Shown one piece after another: positions 12,431 to 24,600 of a DNA stretch of 64,000 bases (position 1 is its first letter; each line of letters starts with the position of its first letter). Source of the DNA: Crotophaga sulcirostris (taxonomy: Eukaryota > Chordata > Aves > Cuculiformes > Crotophagidae); NCBI GenBank assembly GCA_013397455.1, contig VYZB01000273.1:1066270-1130269 (forward strand). Reading direction: 5' to 3'. The notes below the pieces were generated by a model. The model saw only the letters and a program-made list of their open reading frames with translations. It did not search any database and had not been told where the DNA came from. The position numbers and the translations under genes are program-made.

Positions 12431-14629
12431 AATGAATGAAGACTTCTGAGGTTATTTTTAAGTTACTTCATCTGCAGTTTAAAATTTTGAGGCATTTCAA
12501 CTAAGGACTTGCTTTCAGCATTGATTTCAGCTTTTTCAGCCTTCCCTCAGTATAGTATTAATATTGGAGAATGAAATTATTATTCAATCTCTTCAAAATT
12601 TCCTTTAGTCCATTTTTTCTTATTTTAGAATGTGCTTTCTTTTATGTTGGGGTTCTAGTTTTTTTGTTTTGTTTTTTAAAAATTAAGAAATACTAAAGCT
12701 TATTTAGCATAGTGTTTTAAATTTTTGTTTGTACGTAGCATGAGTTGAGGTTTCAGCCTTCACATTATGTTGGATTGGTGAGGGGGAGCTGTCAAGGATC
12801 TGACACATTCTCAGGGGCCAAAACTTTGAGTTTGAGATAAATGCTGTCTGGTATGCAGAGAGCAGAGTGAGACTGATGTGTCACTGGAGCTGTAAAATCT
12901 GGTGGTCTTCCAAGGCACGTATGTAATTTGCTGTCATTGGTGTCTGAGTCTGTGAAAGCAGCCTTGCAACCTGAAGTGGTTGTTGTGGGTCCAAAATCTT
13001 CTGGATTCCTAGTTTTCACAGTAATATAATCTGAAAAAAAAAGAATATTTCCCCTTTTCCTCACATTTTGGCACTACTGGAGACCAAAACAAGCTGAGTT
13101 GAGTGAGCACAGGCTTGACAAGTATAGAGGATGTAATGTCAGTCCCAATCCTGTGTTTGATATCTACGCTGGTGGTTTTGGGGAGATAACTGGAGATGGC
13201 ATGGAGTTGTTTTTCCCTATCCTGAGCTGTTCCTAGACAAGTGGTTGATGGGTTTGGAATAATTTTCTTTTCTCCCAGTGTGTGCCATGCCGCTGCATGT
13301 TGCCCATGTGCTCAAACGTGCTCTTTTCCCCAAGCACATCAGGATCTGCTCTCCCATGGCACTGTGGGTTCTGCATCAAGGACCCAAAGACATCAGTGTC
13401 TGCTCTGCACAAAGCAGCACTAACAGGTTTGGCGTTTGGCACTGTGTGTTTTGCATTTCTTCTTGGTGCACTGTTGTTAGCCATTTATTCTTCAATGCTT
13501 AGATCACGGTAAATATGTTTCTGTAACAGTTGTTTGTTGTTCATGCGTTCCATAGAGCTGACAGCATCGACCATGATAGATGTCAGTAATAGCCTTAAAA
13601 TGCTATGACCACACTAGACATAGCAGTATTATTGTCTGAAACACTCAGCAAAGAGTTGGAGCTCGGTGTCCATTGAAAAGTGAATACTTGGTGTGAAATG
13701 GGAGCTTTGCAGTCAGCCCTACTCTGCAAAATATGAATTTTCTATTACTGGTAGACCATATCTAGAAATAGATGTATGTGGCAACTGATTAAAAATTTGT
13801 TTGGCCAGTAGTCTCAGAGCTTCTGAGGTGTAACGCTGCATTCAGGTGTGAGTGTGACATTTGTAATATATGTGTGGGGAGCCCCTCCCTTAAGCCAACC
13901 CACATATACTTAAAATTGTCTCTGAAAAAACTTGATTCTGCTCCCACTGTAGAACGTCGCTGACTCCCTTGGGTGGAGGTTAGGCCTGTGATCTGGGTAG
14001 AAAGACAGACCACTTCGTCTACCGAAGAAGAAAAATTATAACTATGGTATTGCGTATAATTAAAATCTCATAACTTTTTTTTTTCCCATTTATTCTTGTG
14101 AAAATATCAGATATGTATGTGTTGCTCTCAGGGGAACTAACATCTCCCTCAGTTTATCTGTTTTAATTAAACTGTTAGTTAATTCTTGATTCTTGAATGT
14201 AGAGAGGGGGAAAGAAATCATCTGAAATTATTCAGTTATTGTAGTTTAATGGATTTTTAACAATTACAGAACGAAAAGCAACAAAAATAAATAATACAGT
14301 TGTTAAAACTAATAATGTAACAAAGGTAAAAAGACACCCTTTTAGGCTAGAAAAATTATTAAGAAGAAAAACAAGCCCCAACCTCCCTACAAAGACTAGA
14401 CGGCTTTCTTGTTCTTTTCCCACTAGATGGACTGGCTATTAATAAGACATTTGCAAGAACATCTGAGAAGTATGGGGCAGTAATGGAGAAAAAATGTATC
14501 AAGACTTTGAAATTGTATGGAATGAATGATGGCAGTTTGACTAAGTTGTGAAATACTGGTGAAACTTGAGGTTTTGGTAGTAAATTAGAAGTGATGGGTT
14601 ACTAAAGTTCTTGCAAATCCTCCTGGTTA
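12431..14629. other. Noncoding DNA, no gene recognised
   Basis: Overlapping short frames at 13,233-13,512 are open on both strands in a locally GC-richer stretch, which shows low stop density and not a gene; none is over 90 codons. The - strand frame at 12,792-13,064 (90 codons) is also unrecognised. No named repeat was found before the CR1 copy that starts near 14,630. Confidence 0.65.
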
Positions 14630-14872
14630 CAGGACAAGAAGTGAGGAAGGGAAAACTAAAAGAGCATAGGTTTAGACTAGATAAAAATAAGAATTTTTTT
14701 ACAGTGAGAGGGGTGAGACATTGGCACAGGTTGCCCAGGGAAGTGGTTATGCCTCATCACTGGAAACATTCAGAGTCAGGCTGAATGGGGCTCTGAGCAA
14801 GCTGGTTTAGTCGAAGATGTCCATGCTCATTGCAGGGATGATGGACTAGATTTGTCCCTTCTGACCCAAACA
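14630..14872 (+). mobile_element. CR1 LINE, 3' terminal fragment (old, diverged)
   Basis: The sequence follows the CR1 3' region in order: GGTTTAGACTAGAT, TTTTTTTACAGTGAGAGGGG, TGGCACAGGTTGCCCAGG, CACTGGAAACATTCAGAG, AGGCTGAATGGGGCTCTGAG, then GACTAGATTTGTCCCTTCTG and ACCCAAAC. It is truncated at the 5' end, as is usual for CR1. The final GATTCTAT tail is lost and the copy ends in ACAACAACAAAG. It is more diverged than the copy at 57.9 kb, so it is probably an older insertion. Confidence 0.9.
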
Positions 14873-15080
14873 ACAACAAAGCATTAGGAATAATGCTTTT
14901 GGAAAGAGACAGTGGTACACAGTCCCAGAGGGACTGGGTAACTCATTAAAGTTGCAAATTGGTTCTGGTTCTGACTGAAACTCAGGAAAGAAACATTTGA
15001 GATTTTGGGGAGGAATGGTTTCAGTAGACTGCAGAGATGAAGTGATTTCTGTAGATTTGAGAAACAAATATCAGTCTGCC

Positions 15081-15247
15081 ATTAGTGCAGGGTGAGAGGT
15101 GGCCCTGCGCACAGGGTGAGAAGGTGCCTGTGCACAAGGGAACAGAGGCCTGAGCACAGGGTGAGAGGGGGCCTGTGCACAAGGGGACAGGGGGCCTGCG
15201 CACAAGGGGACAGAGGCCTGCGCACAGGGTGGTAGAGGCCTGCGCAG
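15081..15247. repeat. GC-rich minisatellite, unit 22-23 bp, about 7 copies
   Basis: Successive units start with CCTGNGCACA at 15,104, 15,127, 15,149, 15,172, 15,195 and 15,217, with partial units at both ends. Two variants are mixed: one with CACAGGGTGAGA and one with CACAAGGGGACAG. The order is not simply alternating, which suggests past unequal exchange or slippage. All copies are G-rich on the + strand. The unit length is not a multiple of three, so the long - strand frames across it (Pro/Cys/Ala-rich repeats) are artefacts. Confidence 0.95.
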
Positions 15248-15720
15248 CTCCCTCCTCTGGGCTTGCAGTGGGATGAGGAGAACAATTCTGAGAAAAGGAA
15301 TGAGAAATAAAACAGAAAATCTTATTGCATTTCTCCTGTTTTTTTTTTTTCCCAGTGAGAGTTTATGACCCATGAGCTGTGGAGGCAGGGAAAGAGAGCA
15401 GTATGGAAACATGTTTTAAAAGTGAAGGGAAAGTTAGTTGACCTGCGGACACAACAGAGTTGCCCATGAAGCAGTGTGGTGGAGGTGGCCCTGACCCGGG
15501 TGCGGGAGGGACAGCCCCTACCACCAGGGCTGTCTGGGTGGAGGCTTGGTACAGCAGGACTGCTGGGACACAGATGCAAATTGGACACCTGTGCCATGAG
15601 GCTCACAGGCAGCAGTGAGGAGTGGAAAGCACCAGCCAGGTCCCAAAGCAGGCTCCAAGGATTGTGGAGGAACGAGAGAAAACAGAGCAAAATTTTCTAC
15701 AAGTGACTTTTGTCAGATAA
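15248..15720. other. GC-rich, CpG-bearing patch, function unknown
   Basis: This stretch is clearly GC-richer than its surroundings, especially 15,470-15,680 (GACCCGGGTGCGGGAGG, TACCACCAGGGCTGTC). Frames are open on both strands (a 122-codon - strand frame ends inside it), as expected from low stop density. It directly follows the minisatellite. I cannot match it to a known repeat. CpG is too sparse, and the patch too small, for a convincing CpG-island promoter. Confidence 0.45.
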
Positions 15721-18700
15721 ACATAAAGCCCACAAGCAAGGACGTGGACAGATAGCTGTGCAAAAAACCTTTGTACTCCAGCCCTGCCTTCCCTAGTCAC
15801 TTTGAGCTTTCTCTATTTGAAAGTTAAATTTCTAATTTTATTCAAATAAAGCCTGGCTTTCTTATGTTTAAAAGACTTTTGGTCTTTAGGGATCTAGCTG
15901 TAGGTGATGGCTTCAGCAGATCCACTTCAAAGCTTTGGCGGATTCAGTGTCCTATCATAGCATATACTAATTAGTGAAGCTGTGGGCCAAATTCCTGTGG
16001 GATACAACCCCATAGATACCATAGTATTATACTGGAATTAGTCCACTAAACCACAACTATAAACCTGCATAGATGGACGTCCATGGCAAATTTCCAGTCA
16101 ATTCCAGTAAATATAGAATTGGGACTTAATGAAGAGATTGGAAAAATCTTGTGAATATTATAGGATTGCAAATAAAAAGATCTGGAGCTCTGTTATATCA
16201 GAAGGATGAAAAAAATTACTTAAAAGCTTACAGTGTGTTAGAATAAAAATATGAAACCATTGTATTGATAAAAAGTCATTGTCATATTTGGTCAAAGTAA
16301 AACAAAATAGGAAATGTAGAATGTGTATATATAAAAGTATAAAAAGGGAATTTCTCATTTGTATCCAGAAGGGGAGTAAAAAAAACAGGTGGTAAAAATA
16401 GTATCTAGTAGAATAAACTCATTATTCACTATTTTAATGTATGGTATTATTGCTGATGTCAGATGCATTTAGCATTTGCCAGTCTATTATAAATGAAAAA
16501 GAAGTGCATCTATCATAAAACTTCTGAATCAAAAATAGTAAGCTCCAAAATTATGTGTTTTGACACCTTTGCTTTCACACCCACTCACAAAACAATTGCA
16601 TGACAAAATGTCTGAGGAGATGTCCCTGCTGTGGCAAGCCGCCTTCTCAGTTCTGTGCAGGCTAATAAGGCTGTGGCTTTGTTGATACTTTTTAGGAGGA
16701 GAGTGTATTTGGAAGGAGAAATTGGATGCTGAGCTTTTGTTGTGATAGCTCTAAGACTCTGTATTTTGGCTTAGACTTCTAAGACTCCATTTGAAGAAGG
16801 AAAAAAGGAGAGAAACCAGCAGAAATGATTCAGGTGTCAAACAAAAATCTCTTCCAAGAATAAGATTTATTTCACTCTGTAACCCCTTGCCAGAAGTTTG
16901 TGTTTTTGGGAAATGAAAATTTCTGTCTTGGTGGTATTAGTAAAGCAAAACCAGCTGAGCACATTCAAACAATGGACAGAGTATGTCTCTCCTAATTTCA
17001 AATTTTCTGGCTTTTGTCACTGTATGTCACAACCATAATTATTACTTAAACATAGAAGTGAACTGCAAAACATAAACGAAACTTTAGCCGAGAAATGCTG
17101 TATGAAATGAAAGTTCCTGCTAAATTGTGCAAACCATCAGTGTGGCTGCACGTTTTAATCTATCTTTGTTTAAAATTTTGTATTTGCCATCTGAAATTAC
17201 CCCAGCGTAATCTGAAGATCCCAATGAAATATTTATGTACCAGCAAAAAAAAAAAAGTTTATAAGGTGGTTATTAGGGAGTTTTTCACAGGTTGAATGGT
17301 GAGTAGAGACTCTGCTAGCTTGGTCCTCACCCGAGAGGTACATGAGGTACCTTCCTCAACTGGAGTGAAGTCTGGTCTTTGCATAGTTTTGTAAACTTAT
17401 TCTTATGTTTCTGCCCATGAAAAGTAGTTCACGTGTCCATCCTTAGAAATACTGTTTTGTTTTATCTGGTCTGTCTGTGTGAGTAAGCTTTAAAATGTTA
17501 TAAAGGAAAATCCTGAATAATGAAAGAAAATAGACTGGTACCAGTAAGCAATATGATATGAAGTCAGTGCTGTTCATGTGCTCTGGATCTCTGCTCTATT
17601 TCCTTTATTTTTCCTCTGAAACAAACGAAATAGGCTTTGGCAACGCAGGGTCTTATAACATTAAACTGTACTAAAGGCAGATTTCCACAAAGTGCTTGCA
17701 CAGCACAGAAAGTTTAAGTGCTGGCACTGAGACAGGTTTGTGTGGTACAGAAGAATTCTTATATTTGAATGTTTCTATCTTACAAGTCTTTATATGTCAA
17801 ACTTTAAGTGGAATTGACTGTTTATCCCAGTTGATTTTGACTAGTGACGCCTTCCAGGTTGGAGGGCGCTCACTTCACTCTGTTTCCCATCAGCACTCCT
17901 TGACTACCGGCATGTGGTGCCAATTTGTTCCTTCTGTACAGAGAAGAAAAGAAGTTTGGATTTAATTTTAAGCCTTGACACAAGGTTTAATTTGCTAAAA
18001 AGGGGAGCTGTGCCATTGTAAATCTTGGAGGAGACACCAAGGTTGCAAAAATTGTCAGCCCAATCTGTTTTGAGCACCATTTCAGTCATGCTATTAAAGG
18101 AACAGTATTCCTTTTCATGACTTGTTCAGCTGTATAAGACCATGCAGGTTAGAGTGTAGTTGGCTATTCATTGCACTTTTTATTGCTTTCTGATCAAGTT
18201 CTTAAAACAGAGAAACTTATGTGCTGAAAATGATTTATCAATCCAGTAGATAGGAAGAAAAAAATGTTATTCTGTTTCAGGTGACGAAACCTCAAAGCAT
18301 AGCAGCTTATGGCTTTACCAGAGAGATTCACAAAGATATATAAATAAATACAAATATAAATAAAATAAAATTGTCTGCCCGTTGAAATCTCCCTGAACTT
18401 ACTGAAGTGTGTGCGTAATGAATCTACTATTATTTCTTTAGGAAAACTGGTAGAACATTGGTACACTCAAGTACTGCTTTAGTAGTCAGACTGTTAGCTG
18501 TAGAGACTAGTTGGCTCTATGGGCAGATTCTGTTCCCAAAGAAGATGATATAAATGGTCCCTCTTCCTTCATAGCTTTACACTGTAGAAGAGGCAAAGGT
18601 TTGGCTTGAAACTCCACGTGTCTGCTGAGAATGTGAGTTTGGTCATTGACTTCAGTCAGGTCAGGGTTTCAGCCTCTGTCCTAATTCTTTGTAAATGTTT

Positions 18701-19454
18701 TCTGATCCATGATGATATTACCAAGGAAAGGCAGTATGATGTGATGGTAAATATTTATTTAAACTAGTCTGGTTTATAAAAAAAAAAAAATCAGTTTGTA
18801 GTCGGTAAAACTCAGAAATTGAAAAGTATACCAGGAAAGCTATAATACATTAATGTACATAAAACCTATACAATATCTTGCTTCAGTCCTTTTTTATTTT
18901 ACTTCTTAAGAAATGAATGTCTGACCCAATAGTTCATTTATGCACATCTGTCATGTAAGTCCTTTTTATTTCTTGGATTAAGTGCTACAGACGTAATAAA
19001 TCATAGCTGCTCTTTTGGCACCATTCCAGCACATGTTGTCAATCCCAGCAATGTGCATGTGTAATGTTTTAAATCCTGCAAAACAGCAACTTTTTGTTAA
19101 CTTTAACTTTGTGCTATGACTACCTTAGCTTTCAGGATAGTTTCCGTTTTTCCATATACTCCAGGTAGTTAATACAGTGATTTTAATGTCTTAAAGTTGT
19201 TTAATTATAATGTAAAAAACTTGTTTTATTCTAAAATACAAGTGTTATGTTATCTTCCTCCTTCTACTACTTATTCTTGTTGTAAAGAAAGTCTAAATCT
19301 CTTTTGGAGACAAAAATAAAACCCAAAACAATGTACTCTAGCCCCCCTTTTGCTATCTTACATTTACTGCTGTTTCTAAGCTATGTAAATTTCTGTGTTA
19401 TTAACATGTGTTTTCTTTTTTCAACCTCTGATATGGTTGACTGGGTGGGTAGAT
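15721..19454. other. AT-rich noncoding DNA, no gene recognised
   Basis: No frame here exceeds 90 codons. Short A-runs occur at 17,247-17,258 and 18,779-18,790. A homeodomain-word-rich stretch near 16,430-16,560 (TATTATTGCTGATGTCAG, AAATGAAAAAG) looks regulatory but is not callable alone. No CR1 was recognised. Confidence 0.65.
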
Positions 19455-19485
19455 TATATATATATATACACATATATATATATAT
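19455..19485. repeat. (TA)n microsatellite interrupted by CACA
   Basis: About 31 bp of alternating TA are broken by an ACAC interruption near 19,468-19,472. This is a simple repeat that is likely length-polymorphic. It lies inside a chance 73-codon frame, which it renders as Tyr/Ile-rich sequence. Confidence 0.95.
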
Positions 19486-21299
19486 CCTGAAATGTTTTTT
19501 CAGTATTAATCAAATTGAGCTGTGATGTAGTATTCTAGAGAAAAGAGAAACTAGAGCTGTGCCATAAACTGGACAATTTATCAAAAACTCTGCTTTCTTT
19601 TGGGCATGTACAATTGGAATGAAAAGAGACCCGATTATACATTTCTAATGGCTTTGCTAAACACAACAAGAACGGCTACAGCTTTGCTGTACCTCTAAGG
19701 ACAAGCATTTTGATACTTTCCAGACTTAGAGCATGGTTTTATGTTGTACATCATATACCTGTTCCAGATTATAGGATTTATGGAGAGGTGATGTTGGTTG
19801 CTTTGCAGGAAGTCGTGTAGCCAGCTTATCTGTGCACAGCTCCTTACTTATCAGATCTGTCATAGAGATCTTTTTTTTTTTTTTAAAGGTATTTAGAATA
19901 ACTGCTCCTCCTGAAGGTGAACGAAGAGTGCAGTTAGATGAACTTCTATAGCCTCTCCATTCTTCACTCTTAACTTCTTAGTGTAAAGATCCGTTTAACC
20001 CTTTCACAGTTCTGAGTCAGAAATACTGTTTTCTGAGTTGCTAAGTATCACTGATGTCTGACATTTTTAATGGAGTAAAGGGCGTTATGTTTTTATCACA
20101 CATAACAAAGACCAATTGGAAACAATATACAACTTTTGAATTCTAACCTGAATTTGTGAAATTCTACTACATTCCTGTAAAGAAGATAAATATCTTTTGC
20201 AGAAGACTGAATTAGCCTGTGATTCATCATTCCAATTTCTAGAGCTCAGTTTCCTACAATATACTTTAGTTATGCTAGTGAGCATTAAGCTTTTATTGCA
20301 AGGGTTTTGCATTTAATGTTAGCAACATAGATTTCAGTGCATGGAGCAGTCTGTCTGTGAGTCCACTTGATCTGGAAAACCACCTCAAATTTGAGTGAAC
20401 CCCACACTGGTTCCTGCTGAGAAGAGCCTGATGTCCTGGCACCAGCCCTTCCTTGATGCCTGCCATGGAGATTTAAGTCAGCTGTCAAAATCTGGCTTGA
20501 GCCCTGGGTGTGCTCACCTCCCACCGTCCTGCTAAGAGCAGGAGATGCTGTCAGAAAGGGGAAGCTTCTCCCAGGACAGGAGACCTCTCCAAGCTCATTT
20601 CTTCTCATCCCAATTGTCCTAATATTTCCATTTAGGGCAAGGCAACAGCTCTGTTTTGGACTGGAGGGATACACAATGTTTTGCAATGAAGCACAATGTT
20701 GTTTACCTGTAACAAACAGGCAGAGAGAGAGAGAGAGAAGCTCTCACACTTGACCACTGAAAATGTCTCGGGCATCCCCTGTTGGTCCCCACAGACAAAT
20801 TGCATCTGTAGGAATGCAGTGTTTGTGCAATTCATCAAACATGTTCTGAAGCCAGTGCAATTTGGAGAGATGACCATTTATAGAAGATTTGTTGTTCTCT
20901 GACCACATTTACAATTATCTAGGAGAACAGATAGGTCAGATTTATTTAATTTGCTTTTTTTGGTAAAAGCAGTATATTCTGTTAAAATTGGCTAGCAAAA
21001 AGATTTGTTTCTATGTGAATGTGTATTTCAACACTGTGGAAAAATGGTTATTTCATAAGCTTGAACATCAATCTTTGGATTTACACAAATTTTAAATTAT
21101 ATTCCTAAGAGTTTGTAACGGGAGCCAAGAGTTATTTTCTGGTTATTAATCTTTCTCCCTTATCCAAAACCATCCCCAAACTTTGTTTAGCTGTACAGTC
21201 TCTTCAGACTGTTGATTGTACTGTACTGGGGCTGAGAATGTTTCAGTTTATGTAACCAGTCTCTCTGTTTAAACTTCAATGACAGATCTTTTCATTTTG
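19486..21299. other. Noncoding DNA with an (AG)9 run
   Basis: A pure AG dinucleotide run lies at 20,722-20,739. The segment 20,390-20,610 is locally GC-richer and open on the - strand for 133 codons (20,285-20,686), with no recognisable domain. Nothing matches a repeat I know. Confidence 0.6.
20722..20739. repeat. (AG)9 microsatellite
   Basis: There are nine uninterrupted AG units followed by AAGCTCTCAC. It is short and probably polymorphic. Confidence 0.95.
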
Positions 21300-21660
21300 T
21301 TTACAGCCAAATAACAATGCAAACATGTCATGCTACAGCCGTAGACATGGTGTGCGGTCATTGAAAAGGGCATTCTCCAAACTGATTTCTTGATTTTTAT
21401 CCTCTTAAAACTTATTAAAAGCATTTCATTGTTACGTGTGGCTATTAGTGAGCAAAATAAGCTTTACTTATTTATATGAGGATGATAGCCAGTCACTTTG
21501 TCTTCTCAGCTATTAGTTGTTCGGTTAATCAGAAAGCTGTGTTCTCACAGGGTTTTTGTAGATTATGGTTAAGCAGAAAAACCACACGTGGCATAATGGT
21601 GAAATGTTTTACTGCAAAGCCAAGTACTTAACTAAAATCATGTCTTTAATATGTTTACAG
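21300..21660. promoter_or_regulatory. Candidate conserved noncoding / enhancer block
   Basis: The sequence is complex and AT-rich with a cluster of factor-like words: AATAACAATGCAAACATG (SOX- and octamer-like), CTTATTAAAAGC, GTTCGGTTAATCAG, TAGATTATGGTTAAGC and ACCACACGTGGC (RUNX-like ACCACA overlapping the E-box CACGTG at 21,585-21,590). It has no frame of note and no repeat. The call rests on texture only. Confidence 0.25.
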
Positions 21661-24600
21661 CACTTCAATATTTGAATTGTTTGCATGGATTTGATTATAA
21701 ACTTTTACGTAGATATATTATTGTTGTAGTATTTGGTAATACAAACGTCAATGCGAAGCAGTTTTCTGGACATAATTAATGCTAAATGACAATTTGCAAG
21801 TGAATTCATCTAGTCTCTTCTGGATTTTCCATCTGGTCCTTATCATGCAAAGATGTCCATTCAGCAGTGTTAAAGTTGTTTTCAAAATTCTTCCCCAACC
21901 TCTCTATTTGCAGAAGACTATTTTTATTTATCCTTGATAAGGTTTCCTAACCTTTCTAGCAACTTCTTTCTTCTCTTCTAGGAAAGCATAACAATATCTA
22001 GTTGTCATAAAATAAAAATTTTTAGTTTGTTCCCTAATATTTTAACACATATTTTTGAGATAGGTTAATGGTACAGTCTGAGCTTTGGCTCTTTTTTTGG
22101 CTACTGCAAAAAACCCCCACATTCTAAAATCCCGTTCATACATTTTTCAGCCTGTCTTGAAACTAGTTGAATATTTCCCTTTCACTGCTTTGCCTATGTT
22201 ATGGAGCACTGAGAAGCTCTGCAGGAATGGTGTTCTTCTTGTGCTTAACCACTATTTTCTGGATGTAGAAACCAGCCTAAAGTCACTGACACCAATTTTA
22301 TACCCTTTCTATCTGTGCCAGCATTAAGATCTCTTCTCCATTTACCTTTCAACTGTCCTGAGCCGTCATGCTCCTCATCCACTGCTTTGCCTAGGATTAA
22401 TATGCCACTTTGAACTTGTACTTTGTATAACTATATTTAATTATATTCACATTAATCCTGGTCCTCAAGGACACATGTTATGTTTATATGAAATATTACT
22501 ACCCTTCTGTGTATGGATAATACCCACTAACTATTGTATCACCAGGAGACTTCACCATGCTCCTCCTCTTTATGGCAAAATCATAAATGAAATACAAAGG
22601 CTCATTTAAAAAATCTTTATTTAAGGACCTTCCCTAGTATCCTGCCTCCAACTCGAGCAGAACATATTGAGACTGGTATTTCCTATTTGTTTTTCATGCT
22701 TTTTTTTTCTGCTTTCCACCTCATTTCTCTTCCTTCAAGTTCAGTTTCTCCTTGATGAGTGCTGTGTTTACAATAGATTTTCATGGTTTTTAATGGGGTT
22801 GACAATTGCTGTCTTTCAAGAATATTTACCATTTCCCACTCTTTCCTTTTTCGGAAATATAAAGAGTATAGGGCTAGCATATGTTTAAAATTCACTAGAT
22901 AAATATCTTCTTTTTTCTTTCTCACTTAGAAATTTTGTCTGCATGAAATTCAATGGCTTAAGTACATTTGTTCAGGATTTCTGGACACCTGACAGCCTGG
23001 GAAAAAAGAGTAGATCGAAATCTGGAAATCCTGGAAACGTCATTCGCAGAGAACAAATGCAGGCTTATGTTTCCAGGAAGAATCCAACCTGCTGCCCTAT
23101 CAGTGCCAGCACGGTCAGGGCATGCATGGTAAATTGGGCTCTTCCTGGAATCATGAGGCTTATGAATACATACATACCATGTATGATGTAGTGCATGCAC
23201 ACAACCTCCCCTTCTGAAGATACCAGATGAAATATGTAGCAGGATTTGCTTACTTCACTTTACTGTGTGCCTGTTCTGGGGAAAAAAAAAAAACAATTAT
23301 TTCAGTTTTTGTATTCCCACTTGTGGTTTTGAAATGTTAATGGGAATGAGTAGCCCCAGATAGGGAGAGGCAATTTAAATTGTATCTGCTTAGTAAACTA
23401 AAACACATGTTTATCTGCCTGATTATTTTTTTTGTCTTCTATGAAACTCTTTCCTGTTCTTCCTAGAATTTTAATTTGGATGTTACCCAATCTGGGATGC
23501 AGCTTCAAAAGCATTCTTATAGCCCAAAATGTGTGGCTGTGGATAATCTAGAGGTTTGAAAGGAGGTAGATCCATAAAAGTTGTCTTAACTTCCCAGAGT
23601 ACATTATTTTATGTGTCAGTAACAGTCTCCACAAAGGTGAGCATCTAATCTAATGCTGAGATAAAGAGAGACCAGAAGCCAGATGGATAAAAGAAAAAAT
23701 GCGAGGCAATGCTGTGGAGGTAACACAAAGAGCAAAAATTCGATGAGGTGACTAAAGAAAAATTTGTCTTGGTCCTTCAGTACCATCAAATACTTCCAGC
23801 TACTGGACAAAAGATGATTATGAATGTGCACTGCTCTTACATGAAAATCTGTGCCAAGGAGTAAAAAATACATTAGGTGAACTTGTAGGAAATGAGGAAG
23901 AATATGAAAAGGTTTTGAATAAAATGCCCAGAAAGCAATACTCTTGGTGTTCCAAAGCACAATACTTGCTCTTTGGAAAGGAAACAAACGTTCCTCATAG
24001 TCCTGACCAAATGCACACAAAACATGATTGCCTAAGGGATTAATTCTTCTCCTGCATCAAAACCAGGATCAAATACCCTTAAACATCTAAAATCTCAACT
24101 ACATTAGCTACTTGGCACCTGAGGGTGCTTAGTAGGCACTTATTTCTAAGAGGAGAATGTGTAGCAGAACTATCTGCCAAAGAGAATCCTATTCACAGGC
24201 CTGAGAAAACTTTGGGCAGTCTTGAGAAGAAAGTTCTCTAAAAACTCTAGTAAAGAGAAGCAGCTGTGAATCATGCCATGTGGTATTAAAGAATTTAGAA
24301 AGCACACTAAGAAGTTCCATATCAATGCTTTTTCTTAAATATATTCAACAAAGGGACTATTTCTCTTCAATATTTTCAAATTTCAACTTTCTCTCCCTTC
24401 TGCTTTTTAGGACAACTGCTCAAAAAAACTGCACAGTTATAGCTTTTAGCGTAAAATCCCTGCTTTTCTTGCTTTTTATTTCCCTGCTTCTCAATAGGTT
24501 TAGAGAGAATTTTAAAGTTATAGCCCAAAAAGTGAATATTAAAAGAAAGAGATTATAAAAGCAATTGTAGAAAAGTTTGGGAATTCATAACTTTTAACTC

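Noticed and set aside
13233..13512. Overlapping frames open on both strands
   Set aside because: Low local stop density explains them; no family match and mutually exclusive.
15071..15412. Pro/Cys/Ala repeat frames on the - strand in several registers
   Set aside because: They are translations of the 22-23 bp minisatellite in different frames; the unit is not a multiple of three.
20285..20686. 133-codon frame on the - strand
   Set aside because: It lies in a locally GC-richer stretch where stops are rare; no recognised domain.
23616..24020. 134-codon hydrophobic frame on the - strand
   Set aside because: The Leu/Phe-rich peptide arises from reading the complement of A-rich DNA; no family recognised and no supporting signals.
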